NCBI RefSeq assembly: GCF_001298735.1
Contig: NZ_CYSP01000006.1
Span: 186,001 to 250,000, forward strand
Length of the DNA: 64,000 nt
Direction of reading: 5' to 3'
DNA from: Propionispora sp. 2/2-37
Lineage (GTDB): Bacteria > Bacillota > Negativicutes > Propionisporales > Propionisporaceae
Shown here: positions 16,009 through 25,366 of the stretch, in pieces
Layout: each line of letters begins with the position of its first letter
How positions within the stretch are numbered: position 1 is the stretch's first letter
Program-made: the position numbers and the translations under genes
The notes under the pieces: model-generated
Seen by the model: only the letters and a program-made list of their open reading frames with translations
The model's database searches: none
What the model was told of the DNA's origin: nothing

Positions 16009-17252
16009 GCGTAAAAATATAGTTCACGCAGCATATGGACCAGGAAGGAAAAAGCAATTAATATCATTAAAAAAAATAATAACTGATAAGAGACCTGTTC
16101 CAGGCGAGCCAGCCAAAACTGCAGGGTATAATTATTGGAAGGGATAAAGAAAACCGATGCGATAAACAGACGGCTTACCGTTTCCATATGACCCATAAAA
16201 AATAATGTTAGGATTCCGGCAAGAAAAGCATGCAGCAATCTGGCAATCATATACGGCCCCATGCGGATTCCCGACTCAATGACAATACTAGCCACCTGTC
16301 CATGGACGGATAGGCCGCTCCAGGCGATGATAGCGCTGGTCATAATCGCTTTTTGCCAAAGAGGAACATCGGCCTGGCTGGCTGCCAGTGTACCCAAATC
16401 GATTTCAAACAGACCGCTTACCATTGAATTTGCCAGATTGGGGCTTAGGTTTAATAACTGTAATAAGCCGGCAAATATTGTGGTTAAGATGTCGGTTATA
16501 CCAATAATTGACAGCATTCTCAAAAAAACAGAAAATAGTATAATAAAGCCGCCAATCAGCAAAGCTGTGTTCATAGAGGTTTTTACGGCATCACCCAAAA
16601 GCTGACCGATTTGACGCTTATCTTCCTGTCTAGCCTGATTAAGAGCACGAAACGCCCGGAACAAAATATTGCCGTTATTTGATGTTGACGGATTTTGTGC
16701 TACATCACGGCTCATTCCGTGAAAACGGAAAATGATGCCCACCAGAAAGCTGGAGAGATAATGTGCCAGAGCAAAAATAATCCCTAATTCCGGCATGCCA
16801 AACATGCCAACAGCCACTGCTCCAAACATAAATAAAGGGTCGGCTGTGTTGGTGAATGACAATAAGCGTTCGGCTTCTACGGCGTTGCAAAGATTGCTTT
16901 TGCGGAATTTGCAGGTAATCACAGCATCCATCGGATAACCGGAGGCCAGACCCATCGACAAGGCAAAAGCGCCTACTCCCGGGACGTTAAAGATGGGGCG
17001 CATAAGGGGTTCAAGTAATACTCCGATAAAATGTACAACTCCCAGTCCCATTAGAATTTCCGATAGGATAAAAAAAGGCAGTAGCGCAGGAAACACTACA
17101 TTCCACCATAAATTGAGCCCCATGATAGCGGAATCAAATGCATCTTTAGGATATTGAACCATATACAAGGTTATAAATACTGCACAAAATGCCATAAGAT
17201 AGGTAAAAAGACGGGAACTATAGCGTTTGTTGCTTCGAATTTTCATAATCAA
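15999..17252 (-). CDS. ylbJ: Sporulation integral membrane protein YlbJ
   Basis: 417 residues, multi-pass. Nucleoside-recognition ('Gate') type segments include NLWWNVVFPALLPFFILSEI, GAFALSMGLASGYPMDAVIT, LLSFTNTADPLFMFGAVAVG and a repeat-like second half with SMVSGLFEIDLG and SAIIAWSGLSVHGQVASI. In B. subtilis YlbJ is a sigma-E protein needed for heat-resistant spores, which supports a spore-former. It is transcribed against the neighbouring genes and diverges from the patatin-like gene. An upstream minus-strand TGATATT ... CAATATAT pair is only a weak sigma-E resemblance. Confidence 0.92.
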   Translation of the reverse strand: MIMKIRSNKRYSSRLFTYLMAFCAVFITLYMVQYPKDAFDSAIMGLNLWWNVVFPALLPFFILSEILMGLGVVHFIGVLLEPLMRPIFNVPGVGAFALSMGLASGYPMDAVITCKFRKSNLCNAVEAERLLSFTNTADPLFMFGAVAVGMFGMPELGIIFALAHYLSSFLVGIIFRFHGMSRDVAQNPSTSNNGNILFRAFRALNQARQEDKRQIGQLLGDAVKTSMNTALLIGGFIILFSVFLRMLSIIGITDILTTIFAGLLQLLNLSPNLANSMVSGLFEIDLGTLAASQADVPLWQKAIMTSAIIAWSGLSVHGQVASIVIESGIRMGPYMIARLLHAFLAGILTLFFMGHMETVSRLFIASVFFIPSNNYTLQFWLARLEQVSYQLLFFLMILIAFSFLVHMLRELYFYAKK

Positions 17253-17349
17253 TAATCTCCTCCTCTACCGTCTGGGTCTTTGTAATATATATTGAGAAGG
17301 TAGGGGGAATATCACACATCGATATGAAAATAGCAGGAGGAGGATAACT

Positions 17350-18174
17350 ATGCGTCCGAAAATAGGATTGGCGTTGGGGGCGGGTGGCTTGCGCGGCTTG
17401 GCCCATGCAGGAGTGCTTCACGTATTGGAAAGAGAGCATATCCCGGTTGATTATATTGCGGGCTGTAGTATAGGCAGTATGATCGGCGCGTTATACTGTG
17501 CCGGACAACAACCTGAGAATATAGTAAAGCTGGCCCGTCGTTTGAAAAGAAATTACTGGCTGGATTTTATCGTTCCCAAAATGGGAATTGTATCCGGGGA
17601 TAAAATACTTAATATCATGAGGCTGTTAACACAAAAAAAGACATTTGCCGATTTGAAAATACCGCTGGCGGTTGTAGCAACAGAAATTAATCAAGGCAAA
17701 GAAGTGATCTTTACGGAAGGCGATCTGGCAAAAGCCGTCCGGGCCAGTATTTCCGTCCCGGGAATTTTTGTTCCGTATCAGTTTGAAGATATGATGCTGG
17801 TCGATGGTGCTGTACTCAATCCTACGCCGATTGATATTGTCCGAAAAATGGGAGCCGATGTTGTTATCGGGGTCGATCTTGCGCATGCAGCCACGGTATC
17901 CGGCATAACCAACATGTTTGATGTCATCATTCAGTCCATTGATATTATGGAACGTGAATTGAGCAAACACCGGCAGCTGCATTGTGATGTATTGATACGT
18001 CCGGATGTTTCCCACATTTCACCCAGTTCGTTTGAGTCTATTGAAGAGTGTTTTCAAATCGGGCAAGCGGCTGCGGAAACAGTACTTCCCGAAATAAAAA
18101 AACTATTGACTAATCAGGGAGATAGACCGGGGATACACAAAAGTCACGACCGCCAAACCACCACTTACGATTAG
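17350..18174 (+). CDS. Patatin-like serine hydrolase (YlbK/RssA-like)
   Basis: 274 residues. Patatin fold with oxyanion loop GAGGLRG (10-16), nucleophile Ser40 in AGCSIGSMIGAL (GxSxG) and catalytic Asp152 in LVDGAVLNPTP. It is probably a cytoplasmic lysophospholipase or esterase. It sits between ylbJ and ylbM exactly where B. subtilis has ylbK. Good AGGAGGAGG site before ATG. The last 65 bases overlap the convergent tmcAL gene; the terminal residues (GDRPGIHKSHDRQTTTYD) are likely unstructured. Confidence 0.9.
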   Translation: MRPKIGLALGAGGLRGLAHAGVLHVLEREHIPVDYIAGCSIGSMIGALYCAGQQPENIVKLARRLKRNYWLDFIVPKMGIVSGDKILNIMRLLTQKKTFADLKIPLAVVATEINQGKEVIFTEGDLAKAVRASISVPGIFVPYQFEDMMLVDGAVLNPTPIDIVRKMGADVVIGVDLAHAATVSGITNMFDVIIQSIDIMERELSKHRQLHCDVLIRPDVSHISPSSFESIEECFQIGQAAAETVLPEIKKLLTNQGDRPGIHKSHDRQTTTYD

Positions 18175-19360
18175 GCATTGCCAGCGGGTAGATATCACTG
18201 GCATAGGTGTCGATTGCCAGCATGTTTTGCAATGGACTTAATGGACCTCTGGACCGCTGTTTGCTGTTTAAAAAATGAGTTGTTTTGGTGACGAGTGGAA
18301 TAGCAGTGCAGGAAGACAGCGATTTTAACATCTGCCGGCCATTGTGATTGAAGGCTAGTATCCGGGCGTACAGCGGGCCAGTGGTATCAAAATCAGACAG
18401 CAGCTGTTTATTTGTGCCGATTAGCGCGTGCATTAAAATCCGCTGCAGCCGGCTGCGGGGATAACGCCTGCTTTTTAATTGATGCAATAAATCATCAAGA
18501 GAAAGGGCATGCAAAGCACATTCAGCGATTTTGTTATGGAGTCCCTCTGTGATATCCGGCAATTCTTCCAGTTGGGTTAGTGAGAATAGACGTAATTTGG
18601 CCAGTAATATAGAGTCAAAGCCGGCGAGCGTCACCGGACCTTTTCCTTCTGTTACTGCCCGGTGGATCAGCATCTGGCTGGATTTTGGCAGAACGGTTTT
18701 CAGATTGGCGTCCGGATTTTGGGGCTGTTCCAGAATGGCCAGACGAACTGCGGTTGCACTGGCGAAGGGGGAATGAATTTTGGTATCGTGGTATTGGGCA
18801 TATTGCCTCTTGACTGGACAGGGAATCATGTCGGGAGCAAAATGCCGTAGGGAGCGGAGGTATTCAACAGCCAGTATATCATTGGGAGATTTAAGTTCGT
18901 AGGGAGTGCCATTTTGCACTAGCTGCAATGCACGGCTCAATGCGGCTGCATAGGTAGTCCCATTCTTTAGCAGCTTTCGCAGCAAATGGCCGGTTTGTGG
19001 TCTGTCGATTATTTCCGCCAGATGTTTCAGCCTTGGCAAATCATCCGTTTCGGTGCCGAATGAAACGTGACTGACAAGCCCCAGCGATTTTAACAGTCTA
19101 ATTCCACCGGCGGCGAAGTATTGGGCGCTACGCAGACTGAAAACGACAGGCAATTCGATGACAAGGTCGGCTCCGGACGATACCGCCATTTCGGCTCGAA
19201 GCCATTTATCAAAAATGGCGGGTTCGCCGCGCTGTACGAAATTACCGCTCATGACTACAATGGCAAATGGGCATCCGGATATTTCTTTTGCTTTGCCTAT
19301 GTGCCACTGATGGCCGCTGTGAAAGGGATTATATTCCGCAATAATACCGACTGCTTGCAA
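18110..19360 (-). CDS. tmcAL: tRNA(Met) cytidine acetate ligase
   Basis: 416 residues. It forms N4-acetylcytidine at the wobble base of elongator tRNA-Met from acetate and ATP. The N-terminal nucleotidyltransferase-like domain shows VGIIAEYNPFHSGHQWHI (HxGH), VMSGNFVQRGEPAIFDKW and GADLVIELPVVFSLRSAQYF, followed by LKSPNDILAVEYLRSL and a C-terminal helical RNA-binding part with RRYPRSRLQRILMHALIG. It corresponds to B. subtilis ylbM. The acetate-making ackA gene lies just behind it, divergently oriented. Confidence 0.93.
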   Translation of the reverse strand: MQAVGIIAEYNPFHSGHQWHIGKAKEISGCPFAIVVMSGNFVQRGEPAIFDKWLRAEMAVSSGADLVIELPVVFSLRSAQYFAAGGIRLLKSLGLVSHVSFGTETDDLPRLKHLAEIIDRPQTGHLLRKLLKNGTTYAAALSRALQLVQNGTPYELKSPNDILAVEYLRSLRHFAPDMIPCPVKRQYAQYHDTKIHSPFASATAVRLAILEQPQNPDANLKTVLPKSSQMLIHRAVTEGKGPVTLAGFDSILLAKLRLFSLTQLEELPDITEGLHNKIAECALHALSLDDLLHQLKSRRYPRSRLQRILMHALIGTNKQLLSDFDTTGPLYARILAFNHNGRQMLKSLSSCTAIPLVTKTTHFLNSKQRSRGPLSPLQNMLAIDTYASDIYPLAMPNRKWWFGGRDFCVSPVYLPD

Positions 19361-19578
19361 TATATTTCGCCTCCGTTTGCCTAATCAATACCTTTTATTA
19401 TAGCATATAGATCGGATTTACATGCAAATTAGCGTATAATAGAGAATTTTAGCAGGTAAATCTCGATTGACGTAGAAGTAATTACCCATGCTTACAGTAG
19501 CTTTTAGTTTTGCGGATTTGGATGAACAATTGTCCAATTTGAATAGAAAATAATGATATCATGTTAAGGAGGATGTTT

Positions 19579-20793
19579 GTGAAAATTTTAGTTATTAATT
19601 GCGGTAGTTCGTCGCTTAAATATCAATTGTTTGATATGACAGACGAATCGGTTTTAGCTAAGGGGTTGATCGAGAGGATCGGTCTTGCCGGATCGGTTTT
19701 GACGCACGAGCCGGAGGGAAGGGAAAAGGTGAAGATTACTGCAGAAGTGGATAATCATACTGCTGCTATTAAACTGGTAGTGGATGCCTTGACTCATAAG
19801 GATTATGGTGTTATCAAAACCATGCAGGAAATTTATGCTGTTGGGCACCGTGTAGTGCATGGTGCCGAAAAATTTGCCGGATCCGTACGGATTACTCCGG
19901 AAGTCATGCAGGCACTGGAGGAATGTTCGGAAATGGCCCCGCTCCATAATCCGCCGAATATTTCAGGTATTAATGCCTGTGAAGAGTTAATGCCTCAAGT
20001 GCCGCAGGTAGGCGTTTTTGATACTGCTTTTCATCAGACGATGCCTCCCAAAGCCTATATCTATGGTTTGCCATATGAGGCATATGAAAAATATGGCGTC
20101 CGCCGTTATGGATTCCATGGAACCTCGCATCGTTTTGTATCAGGCCGCGTTGCGGAAGTTCTCGGTCGCGATATTAAAGAATTGAAGATTATTACCTGTC
20201 ATTTGGGCAATGGATCTAGTATTGCTGCCATTGAATACGGACAAAGTATAGATACCAGTATGGGCTTTACTCCGCTGGAAGGTTTGGTCATGGGAACGCG
20301 CAGCGGTGACCTGGACCCGGCAATTATTCCTTATTTAATGAAAAAAACAGGAATGAATGCCGATGAGATTGACACCTATATCAATAAAAAGTCCGGTGTT
20401 CTCGGCATATCAGGTGTATCCAGTGATTTCCGCGATATAGAAGTGGCAGCATGGAAGGAAGGCAATCAGCGGGCACAACTGGCTCTCGATATTTTTGCCT
20501 ATAAAGTAATTAAAGATATTGGTGCTTATGCGGCGGCAATGAACGGGGTCGATGTAATTGTATTTACCGCCGGTTTAGGGGAAAAATCTAAAGAAACCCG
20601 TGCAGACGTTTGTAAGAATCTAAGTTATTTAGGTGTGAAACTGGATGATGAGAAAAATAATGTCCGCAGTCAACTACGGGAAATCAGCACCGAAGATTCC
20701 AAAGTAAAAGTATTTATTATACCGACCAATGAAGAACTGGTTATTGCCCGTGACACAAAAGAAATTTGTGTGAGCGGCAGGGACCGGATATAA
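19579..20793 (+). CDS. ackA: Acetate kinase
   Basis: 404 residues. Acetyl phosphate plus ADP to acetate plus ATP. ASKHA-fold motifs: [85 protein letters not shown] and [13 protein letters not shown] at 19579 has AAGGAGG at a 6-base distance; earlier ATGs are too close to or overlap that site. No pta gene is beside it. It interrupts the B. subtilis-like ylbM-ylbN order. Confidence 0.96.
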   Translation: MKILVINCGSSSLKYQLFDMTDESVLAKGLIERIGLAGSVLTHEPEGREKVKITAEVDNHTAAIKLVVDALTHKDYGVIKTMQEIYAVGHRVVHGAEKFAGSVRITPEVMQALEECSEMAPLHNPPNISGINACEELMPQVPQVGVFDTAFHQTMPPKAYIYGLPYEAYEKYGVRRYGFHGTSHRFVSGRVAEVLGRDIKELKIITCHLGNGSSIAAIEYGQSIDTSMGFTPLEGLVMGTRSGDLDPAIIPYLMKKTGMNADEIDTYINKKSGVLGISGVSSDFRDIEVAAWKEGNQRAQLALDIFAYKVIKDIGAYAAAMNGVDVIVFTAGLGEKSKETRADVCKNLSYLGVKLDDEKNNVRSQLREISTEDSKVKVFIIPTNEELVIARDTKEICVSGRDRI

Positions 20794-20808
20794 CCTGCAA
20801 AATTTGCC

Positions 20809-20832
20809 TACGGCAGCCTTGCTGCCGTTTTC
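20809..20832 (+). terminator. ackA terminator
   Basis: ACGGCAGC / GCTGCCGT hairpin with a 4-base loop and TTTCC tail. Confidence 0.85.
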
Positions 20833-20853
20833 CTTCTTTATGATTTTCCTTCC

Positions 20854-20882
20854 TTGACAAACCATATGGGTATCGCTATAAT
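20854..20882 (+). promoter_or_regulatory. Sigma-A promoter for DUF177-rpmF
   Basis: TTGACA (20854) - 17 bp - TATAAT (20877): consensus in every base. Confidence 0.9.
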
Positions 20883-20907
20883 TAATGAAGGTTGAGGTGG
20901 AAAATCA

Positions 20908-21420
20908 ATGAAAATTAACATTTCTCAGGCAAAAAAGGAGATTGGCAGCCGGCAACCATTTGTATTTACTCTTCCTGTAAACAGCCTTCAACTGGAGCAG
21001 TTGAGTTTTACCATGATTAGTGAGGTGACCGTTACAGGAGACGTAGTTAATAAAGGACGCGTTTTGGAAGTTGCGGGGATAATCCATGCGGATGCGGTTA
21101 GCTTTTGTGACCGCTGCCTGGCAGAATTCCAGTTTCCGCTGGACATAGTTTTCCAAGAGGAATTTCAGGAGTCCGCAATGCAAGCAACGGATGAATTAGC
21201 GGAAGTATCCACCTATCAGGGCGATGAAATTGAGCTAAACGGTTTAGTAGAGGACAACATTGCATTGGCCGAACCGCTGCAAACAGTATGTTCACCGGAT
21301 TGCCGCGGGTTATGCCCTAAATGTGGCACGAACTTAAATGTTGCGGCATGTATGTGCGACCGGACTGAAATTGATCCTCGTTTAGCAAAATTGCAACAAT
21401 TGCTCAAAAATAACCCATAG
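20908..21420 (+). CDS. DUF177 / YceD-family protein
   Basis: 170 residues. Two cysteine groups: FCDRCLAEFQFPL (C-x2-C) and CSPDCRGLCPKCGTNLN plus ACMCD, giving a probable zinc site. An acidic middle part precedes GLVEDNIALAEPLQ. It always precedes rpmF (L32), as here and in B. subtilis (ylbN). The family is linked to 23S rRNA/large-subunit biogenesis in plants and bacteria. GAGGTGG lies before the ATG. Confidence 0.9.
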   Translation: MKINISQAKKEIGSRQPFVFTLPVNSLQLEQLSFTMISEVTVTGDVVNKGRVLEVAGIIHADAVSFCDRCLAEFQFPLDIVFQEEFQESAMQATDELAEVSTYQGDEIELNGLVEDNIALAEPLQTVCSPDCRGLCPKCGTNLNVAACMCDRTEIDPRLAKLQQLLKNNP

Positions 21421-21474
21421 GGGTCATTTTATATGGGGCTGGATGCTGTTAGTTTTATTAAGGAGGTGTAATAA

Positions 21475-21654
21475 ATGGCAGTACCAAAGCGTAAAATGTC
21501 TAAAGCACGCCGTGACAAGCGCCGCGCTAATTGGAAACTTACTGTTCCTGGCTTAGTTGAATGCCCTCAATGTCATGAAAAGAAAATGCCTCATCATGTA
21601 TGTCCGGAATGCGGTCATTATAATGGTAAGGTAGTTGTGCAGGTAGCAGAATAA
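21475..21654 (+). CDS. rpmF: 50S ribosomal protein L32
   Basis: 59 residues: [20 protein letters not shown], then a zinc ribbon [20 protein letters not shown] with four cysteines (zinc-binding, C+ form). Strong AAGGAGGTG site. It is followed by its own terminator, separating it from the fatty-acid operon. Confidence 0.97.
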   Translation: MAVPKRKMSKARRDKRRANWKLTVPGLVECPQCHEKKMPHHVCPECGHYNGKVVVQVAE

Positions 21655-21662
21655 AAGGCTGA

Positions 21663-21711
21663 AAATGGGTAAGATAAAGTAGTTGATTTATCTTGCCCAT
21701 TATTTTTTTTG
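21663..21711 (+). terminator. rpmF terminator
   Basis: AATGGGTAAGATAAA pairs with TTTATCTTGCCCATT (one mismatch), loop GTAGTTGA, T8 tail. Confidence 0.93.
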
Positions 21712-21712
21712 C

Positions 21713-21767
21713 TTGCAATTTCATTAGTTAGTGGCTATAATGGTTGATAGTAATTGGTATTATTACT
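21713..21767 (+). promoter_or_regulatory. fap/fab operon promoter with possible FapR operator
   Basis: TTGCAA (21713) - 17 bp - TATAAT (21736), then an inverted repeat AGTAAT-TGGTATT-ATTACT at 21749-21767, over the transcript start. FapR is the next gene and is known to bind palindromes of the TTAGTACC...GGTACTAA kind; the match to that consensus is only partial. Confidence 0.65.
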
Positions 21768-21790
21768 TACTGATAAAATCAGGTGATGGT

Positions 21791-22384
21791 ATGGCACGTA
21801 TCCACAAAAAAATCAGGCAGGGATTATTACAGGAAAAATTGGAAGCCAGCCCGTTTTTGACCGATGAGGAGCTTGCCGGTCTTTTGGGTGTCAGCATACC
21901 TACTATTAGACTGGATCGTTTGGAACTTGGCATACCGGAGGTCCGTGAACGGACGAAACAAATGGCCGAAAACGTACAAAGCAAGTTAAAGACATTGGAC
22001 AGCGGTGAAATTGTAGGAGAACTGATTGATCTTGAGTTGGGGCGTGCCGGAATTTCAATATTAAAGATAACGTCGGATATGGTTTTTGAAAAAACCAAGG
22101 TAGCTCGTGGGCATTATGTGTTTTCGCAGGCCAATTCGCTGGCTTTGGCGGTTATTGATGCTCCGGTGGCTGTCACCGGGGTTGCCAACATAAAATATAA
22201 AGTGCCTATTCATATCGGTGAAAAACTAATTGCTAAAGCTGAAGTTATGAAAAAAAGAGGAAATAAATACTTTGTATGGGTTAAAACTAGAAACAACAAA
22301 CAGGAAGTTTTTCGTGCGAAATTTATTATAGTTTCTTTAGAGAATCAAGAACACGTGATTGGGGATATGAAGGGAGATTTCTGA
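21791..22384 (+). CDS. fapR: Fatty-acid biosynthesis transcriptional repressor FapR
   Basis: 197 residues. N-terminal HTH (about 1-60: RQGLLQEKLEASPFLTDEEL, GVSIPTIRLDRLELGIPEVR) joined by a helix to a hot-dog domain (about 75-190: VARGHYVFSQANSLALAVID ... KAEVMKKRGNKYFVWVKTRN). Malonyl-CoA binding to the hot-dog domain releases DNA. It heads plsX-fabH-fabK-fabD-fabG-acpP-fabF, the regulon it controls, and overlaps plsX by one base. ATG 21791 is chosen because it gives the family N-terminus and has GGTGATGG upstream. Confidence 0.93.
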   Translation: MARIHKKIRQGLLQEKLEASPFLTDEELAGLLGVSIPTIRLDRLELGIPEVRERTKQMAENVQSKLKTLDSGEIVGELIDLELGRAGISILKITSDMVFEKTKVARGHYVFSQANSLALAVIDAPVAVTGVANIKYKVPIHIGEKLIAKAEVMKKRGNKYFVWVKTRNNKQEVFRAKFIIVSLENQEHVIGDMKGDF

Positions 22385-23400
22385 TGAGGATTGCCGTTGA
22401 TGCCATGGGTAGCGATTATGCACCTCGAGAAATAGTTTTGGGAGCAATAGCGGCTGCAGAGGAGTATCAATGTGAGGTAGTTTTGGTAGGTGACCAGGAG
22501 CAAATTGCTCAGGTTTTAAATACATACGGCGATTGGCAAAGTATCGGGATTAGCATTCAGCATGCCTCAGAAGTGATTGAAATGCATGAACATCCAGGGG
22601 CAGCGGTGCGGAAAAAGAAAGATGCTTCGGTAGTAGTGGCCACAAGACTGGTTAAAGAAGGAATCTGTGATGCTGTTGTTTCGGCAGGAAGTACCGGAGC
22701 GGCGGTAGCCTCGGCGTTGTTTGGCCTGGGACGGATTAAGGGAATTGAACGGCCGAGTATTGCCACGCATATCCCCAATTTGGTAGGTACTACTATACTG
22801 CTGGATTCCGGTGCCAATGTTGACAGTAAACCGAAAAATCTGGTGCAAAGTGCGATTATGGGGTCCATCTATGCAGAATATGTTTTGGGAGTCAGTCAGC
22901 CGCGGGTAGGTCTGCTGAATATTGGCGAAGAAGACAGTAAGGGCAATGAGCAGGTTTTAGCGACTTTTCCTCTTTTAAAACAATTGCAAACCATTCATTT
23001 TATTGGCAATGTCGAAGGAAGAGACATTTTTAACGGCATGGTGGACGTAGTGGTTTGCGATGGATTTGTGGGTAATGTAGTGTTAAAGACCGGCGAAGGT
23101 TTAGTTAGTTTCTTTACAACCTTAATCAAAGAAACCATCGCCAGCAGCGGCTGGATGGCCAAGCTGGCTGCATTGTTGATTTTGCCCAGAGTTAAAAAAT
23201 TAAAGAAAAAATTGGATTACGCTGAGTATGGCGGGGCTCCGCTGTTAGGAGTAAATGGGGGCTTTATTATTTGTCACGGAAGTTCCAAGGCAAAGGCCAT
23301 AAAAAATGCGATACGCGTTGCTCGCGAATTTTCCGAGCAAAAAGTGGTTGAACATATCAGTGAGAACATTGCGAAGGAAGGGGGCAGCGCCAATGAGTGA
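22384..23400 (+). CDS. plsX: Phosphate acyltransferase PlsX
   Basis: 338 residues. It converts acyl-ACP to acyl-phosphate for phospholipid synthesis. Opens MRIAVDAMGSDYAPREIVLG. Seen are VVSAGSTGAAVASALFGLGR, GIERPSIATHIPNLVGTTI, LLDSGANVDSKPKNLVQSA and DGFVGNVVLKTGEG. Translation is coupled to fapR (TGATG) and overlaps fabH by 8 bases. Confidence 0.96.
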   Translation: MRIAVDAMGSDYAPREIVLGAIAAAEEYQCEVVLVGDQEQIAQVLNTYGDWQSIGISIQHASEVIEMHEHPGAAVRKKKDASVVVATRLVKEGICDAVVSAGSTGAAVASALFGLGRIKGIERPSIATHIPNLVGTTILLDSGANVDSKPKNLVQSAIMGSIYAEYVLGVSQPRVGLLNIGEEDSKGNEQVLATFPLLKQLQTIHFIGNVEGRDIFNGMVDVVVCDGFVGNVVLKTGEGLVSFFTTLIKETIASSGWMAKLAALLILPRVKKLKKKLDYAEYGGAPLLGVNGGFIICHGSSKAKAIKNAIRVAREFSEQKVVEHISENIAKEGGSANE

Positions 23401-24409
23401 ACAAGGCGTATCGGTAGGTATTATCGGTATCGGAACTTACGTTCCGGATAGAATCCTTACCAATCATGATTTGGAGAACATGGTGGATACATCAGATAAC
23501 TGGATTGTTGAGCGTACCGGAATCAAAAAGAGACATATTGTTGAACCTGAAGTGGCCACATCCGATCTGGCGGTATATGCTGCACAGAAAGCTTTGGTAA
23601 ATGCCCATGTTTCGGCTGATGAATTGGATCTTATTATTGTGGCTACGGCTACTCCGGATATGTTTTTTCCTTCTGTGGCGTGTTTAGTGCAAGACAGATT
23701 GCAAGCTGTAAATGCCGCTGCATTTGATTTGGCTGCGGGGTGCACGGGCTTTGTCTATGGCGTGGCGACCGGCAGTCAGTTTATCAAATCAGGATTATAT
23801 AAAAAGGTACTGGTCATCGGTGCGGAAACACTGTCGAAAATAGTTGACTGGACAGACCGCAATACCTGCGTGCTGTTTGGTGACGGAGCCGGAGCTGTTG
23901 TATTAAGTGAAGTCAGGAGCGGTTACGGCATTTTGGGCATTGATCTTGGTGCCGATGGTTCGGGGGGCGATCATTTAAAAGTGCCGGCAGGCGGTTCGCG
24001 TATTCCGGCAACGGAACAGACTGTGGCCGGGCGGCTGCATTATTTGAGCATGAATGGAAATGAGGTATTTAAATTTGCCATCAAGGTCATGGGGGAAGCG
24101 GCTGTTAAGGCATTAGACAATGCCGGTATGGATTATCATAGCATTGACTGCCTGATACCGCATCAGGCTAATATACGGATTATCCAGTCTGCTGCCAAAC
24201 GCCTCAAGCTGCCTATGGATAAGGTAATGGTGAATGTTGATAAATACGGTAATACATCTGCTGCCTCTATTCCGTTAGCCTTGGAGGAAGCACTGGAAAA
24301 AGGTCGAATACAACATAATGACATAGTGGTACTTGTTGGTTTTGGTGCAGGATTAACCTGGGGCTCCTGTGTTATAAAATGGTGTAAGGAGGAAAATACT
24401 ATTGTTTAA
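23393..24409 (+). CDS. fabH: 3-oxoacyl-ACP synthase III
   Basis: 338 residues. It condenses acetyl-CoA-type primers with malonyl-ACP. Thiolase fold with Cys117 in FDLAAGCTGFVYG, His in IPHQANIRI and Asn in DKYGNTSAASIPLAL. N-terminus VGIIGIGTYVPDRILTNHDL. ATG 23393 lies inside the plsX end with GGAAGGGGG before it. Its stop overlaps the TTG start of fabK. Confidence 0.96.
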   Translation: MSEQGVSVGIIGIGTYVPDRILTNHDLENMVDTSDNWIVERTGIKKRHIVEPEVATSDLAVYAAQKALVNAHVSADELDLIIVATATPDMFFPSVACLVQDRLQAVNAAAFDLAAGCTGFVYGVATGSQFIKSGLYKKVLVIGAETLSKIVDWTDRNTCVLFGDGAGAVVLSEVRSGYGILGIDLGADGSGGDHLKVPAGGSRIPATEQTVAGRLHYLSMNGNEVFKFAIKVMGEAAVKALDNAGMDYHSIDCLIPHQANIRIIQSAAKRLKLPMDKVMVNVDKYGNTSAASIPLALEEALEKGRIQHNDIVVLVGFGAGLTWGSCVIKWCKEENTIV

Positions 24410-25349
24410 CAGTAAACTTTGCCAATTATTAAACATTAAATATCCAATTTTACAAGGCGGTATGGCGTGGGTCGCAACTGCCGAATTGGCCGCTGCGGTA
24501 TCCAACGCCGGCGGCTTGGGGGTTATTGGAGCCGGACATATGCCGCCGGACGCCCTGCGTGCAGAAATTGTTAAAGCGAAGTCGCTAACAAGTAAACCTT
24601 TTGGTGTTAATATTATGCTCATGTCACCCTTTGTTAAAGAAGTTATGAATGTGGTGCTTGAAGAACGTGTGCCGGTGATAACAACCGGTGCGGGCAATCC
24701 CGGAGAATATATTCCAGCCTTAAAAGAAATCGGCAGCAAGGTGATTCCGGTTGTGGCATCGGTAGCCCTGGCCAAAAGGCTGGAACGGACCGGTGTGGAT
24801 GCTGTTATCGCTGAAGGCATGGAAAGCGGCGGTCATATTGGGGAAGTTACGACAATGGCTTTGGTGCCGCAAATTGTCGACGCCATTCAAATTCCGGTTA
24901 TTGCTGCTGGCGGTATTGGTGATGCCCGTGGCGTGGTTGCTGCATTAGCCCTAGGGGCGCAGGGAGTGCAAATCGGTACAAGATTTGTCGTTTCAACGGA
25001 ATGTACGGCACATGAGAATTACAAACAGGCTGTCGTAAAAGCGAAAGAACGCTCTACGGTTGTTACAGGAGTATCGACAGGACACCCGGTCCGGGTTATT
25101 TCTAATAAGCTTACGCGGGAATATCTTGAATTGGAAAGAGGCGGGGCTTTACCGGAAGAGTTGGAAAATTTGGGTGCAGGAAAGCTAAGAGCGGCCGTAC
25201 GTGATGGTGATGTGGAACGGGGATCTGTCATGATTGGACAAATTGCCGGTATGGTGCGTGAGGTAAAACCGGTTGCAGCCATTATTGATGAAATTGTCAG
25301 TGAGATACCCAAAGTGGTAGCTGCTGTGCAAGCCTTTACACAGGCATAG
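24402..25349 (+). CDS. fabK: Enoyl-ACP reductase II, FMN-dependent
   Basis: 315 residues. FMN TIM barrel of the nitronate-monooxygenase/FabK family; reduces enoyl-ACP with NAD(P)H. Seen: YPILQGGMAWVATAELAAAV, GFGVNIMLM-type strand (PFGVNIMLMSPFVKEV), VPVITTGAGNPGEYI, AEGMESGGHIGEVTTMAL, IPVIAAGGIGDARGVVAALA and GAQGVQIGTRFVVS. TTG start with AAGGAGG. No FabI is present, so this is the main enoyl reductase of the operon; triclosan tolerance is expected for FabK users. Confidence 0.93.
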   Translation: MFNSKLCQLLNIKYPILQGGMAWVATAELAAAVSNAGGLGVIGAGHMPPDALRAEIVKAKSLTSKPFGVNIMLMSPFVKEVMNVVLEERVPVITTGAGNPGEYIPALKEIGSKVIPVVASVALAKRLERTGVDAVIAEGMESGGHIGEVTTMALVPQIVDAIQIPVIAAGGIGDARGVVAALALGAQGVQIGTRFVVSTECTAHENYKQAVVKAKERSTVVTGVSTGHPVRVISNKLTREYLELERGGALPEELENLGAGKLRAAVRDGDVERGSVMIGQIAGMVREVKPVAAIIDEIVSEIPKVVAAVQAFTQA

Positions 25350-25366
25350 GACGGGGGGAAGCATTG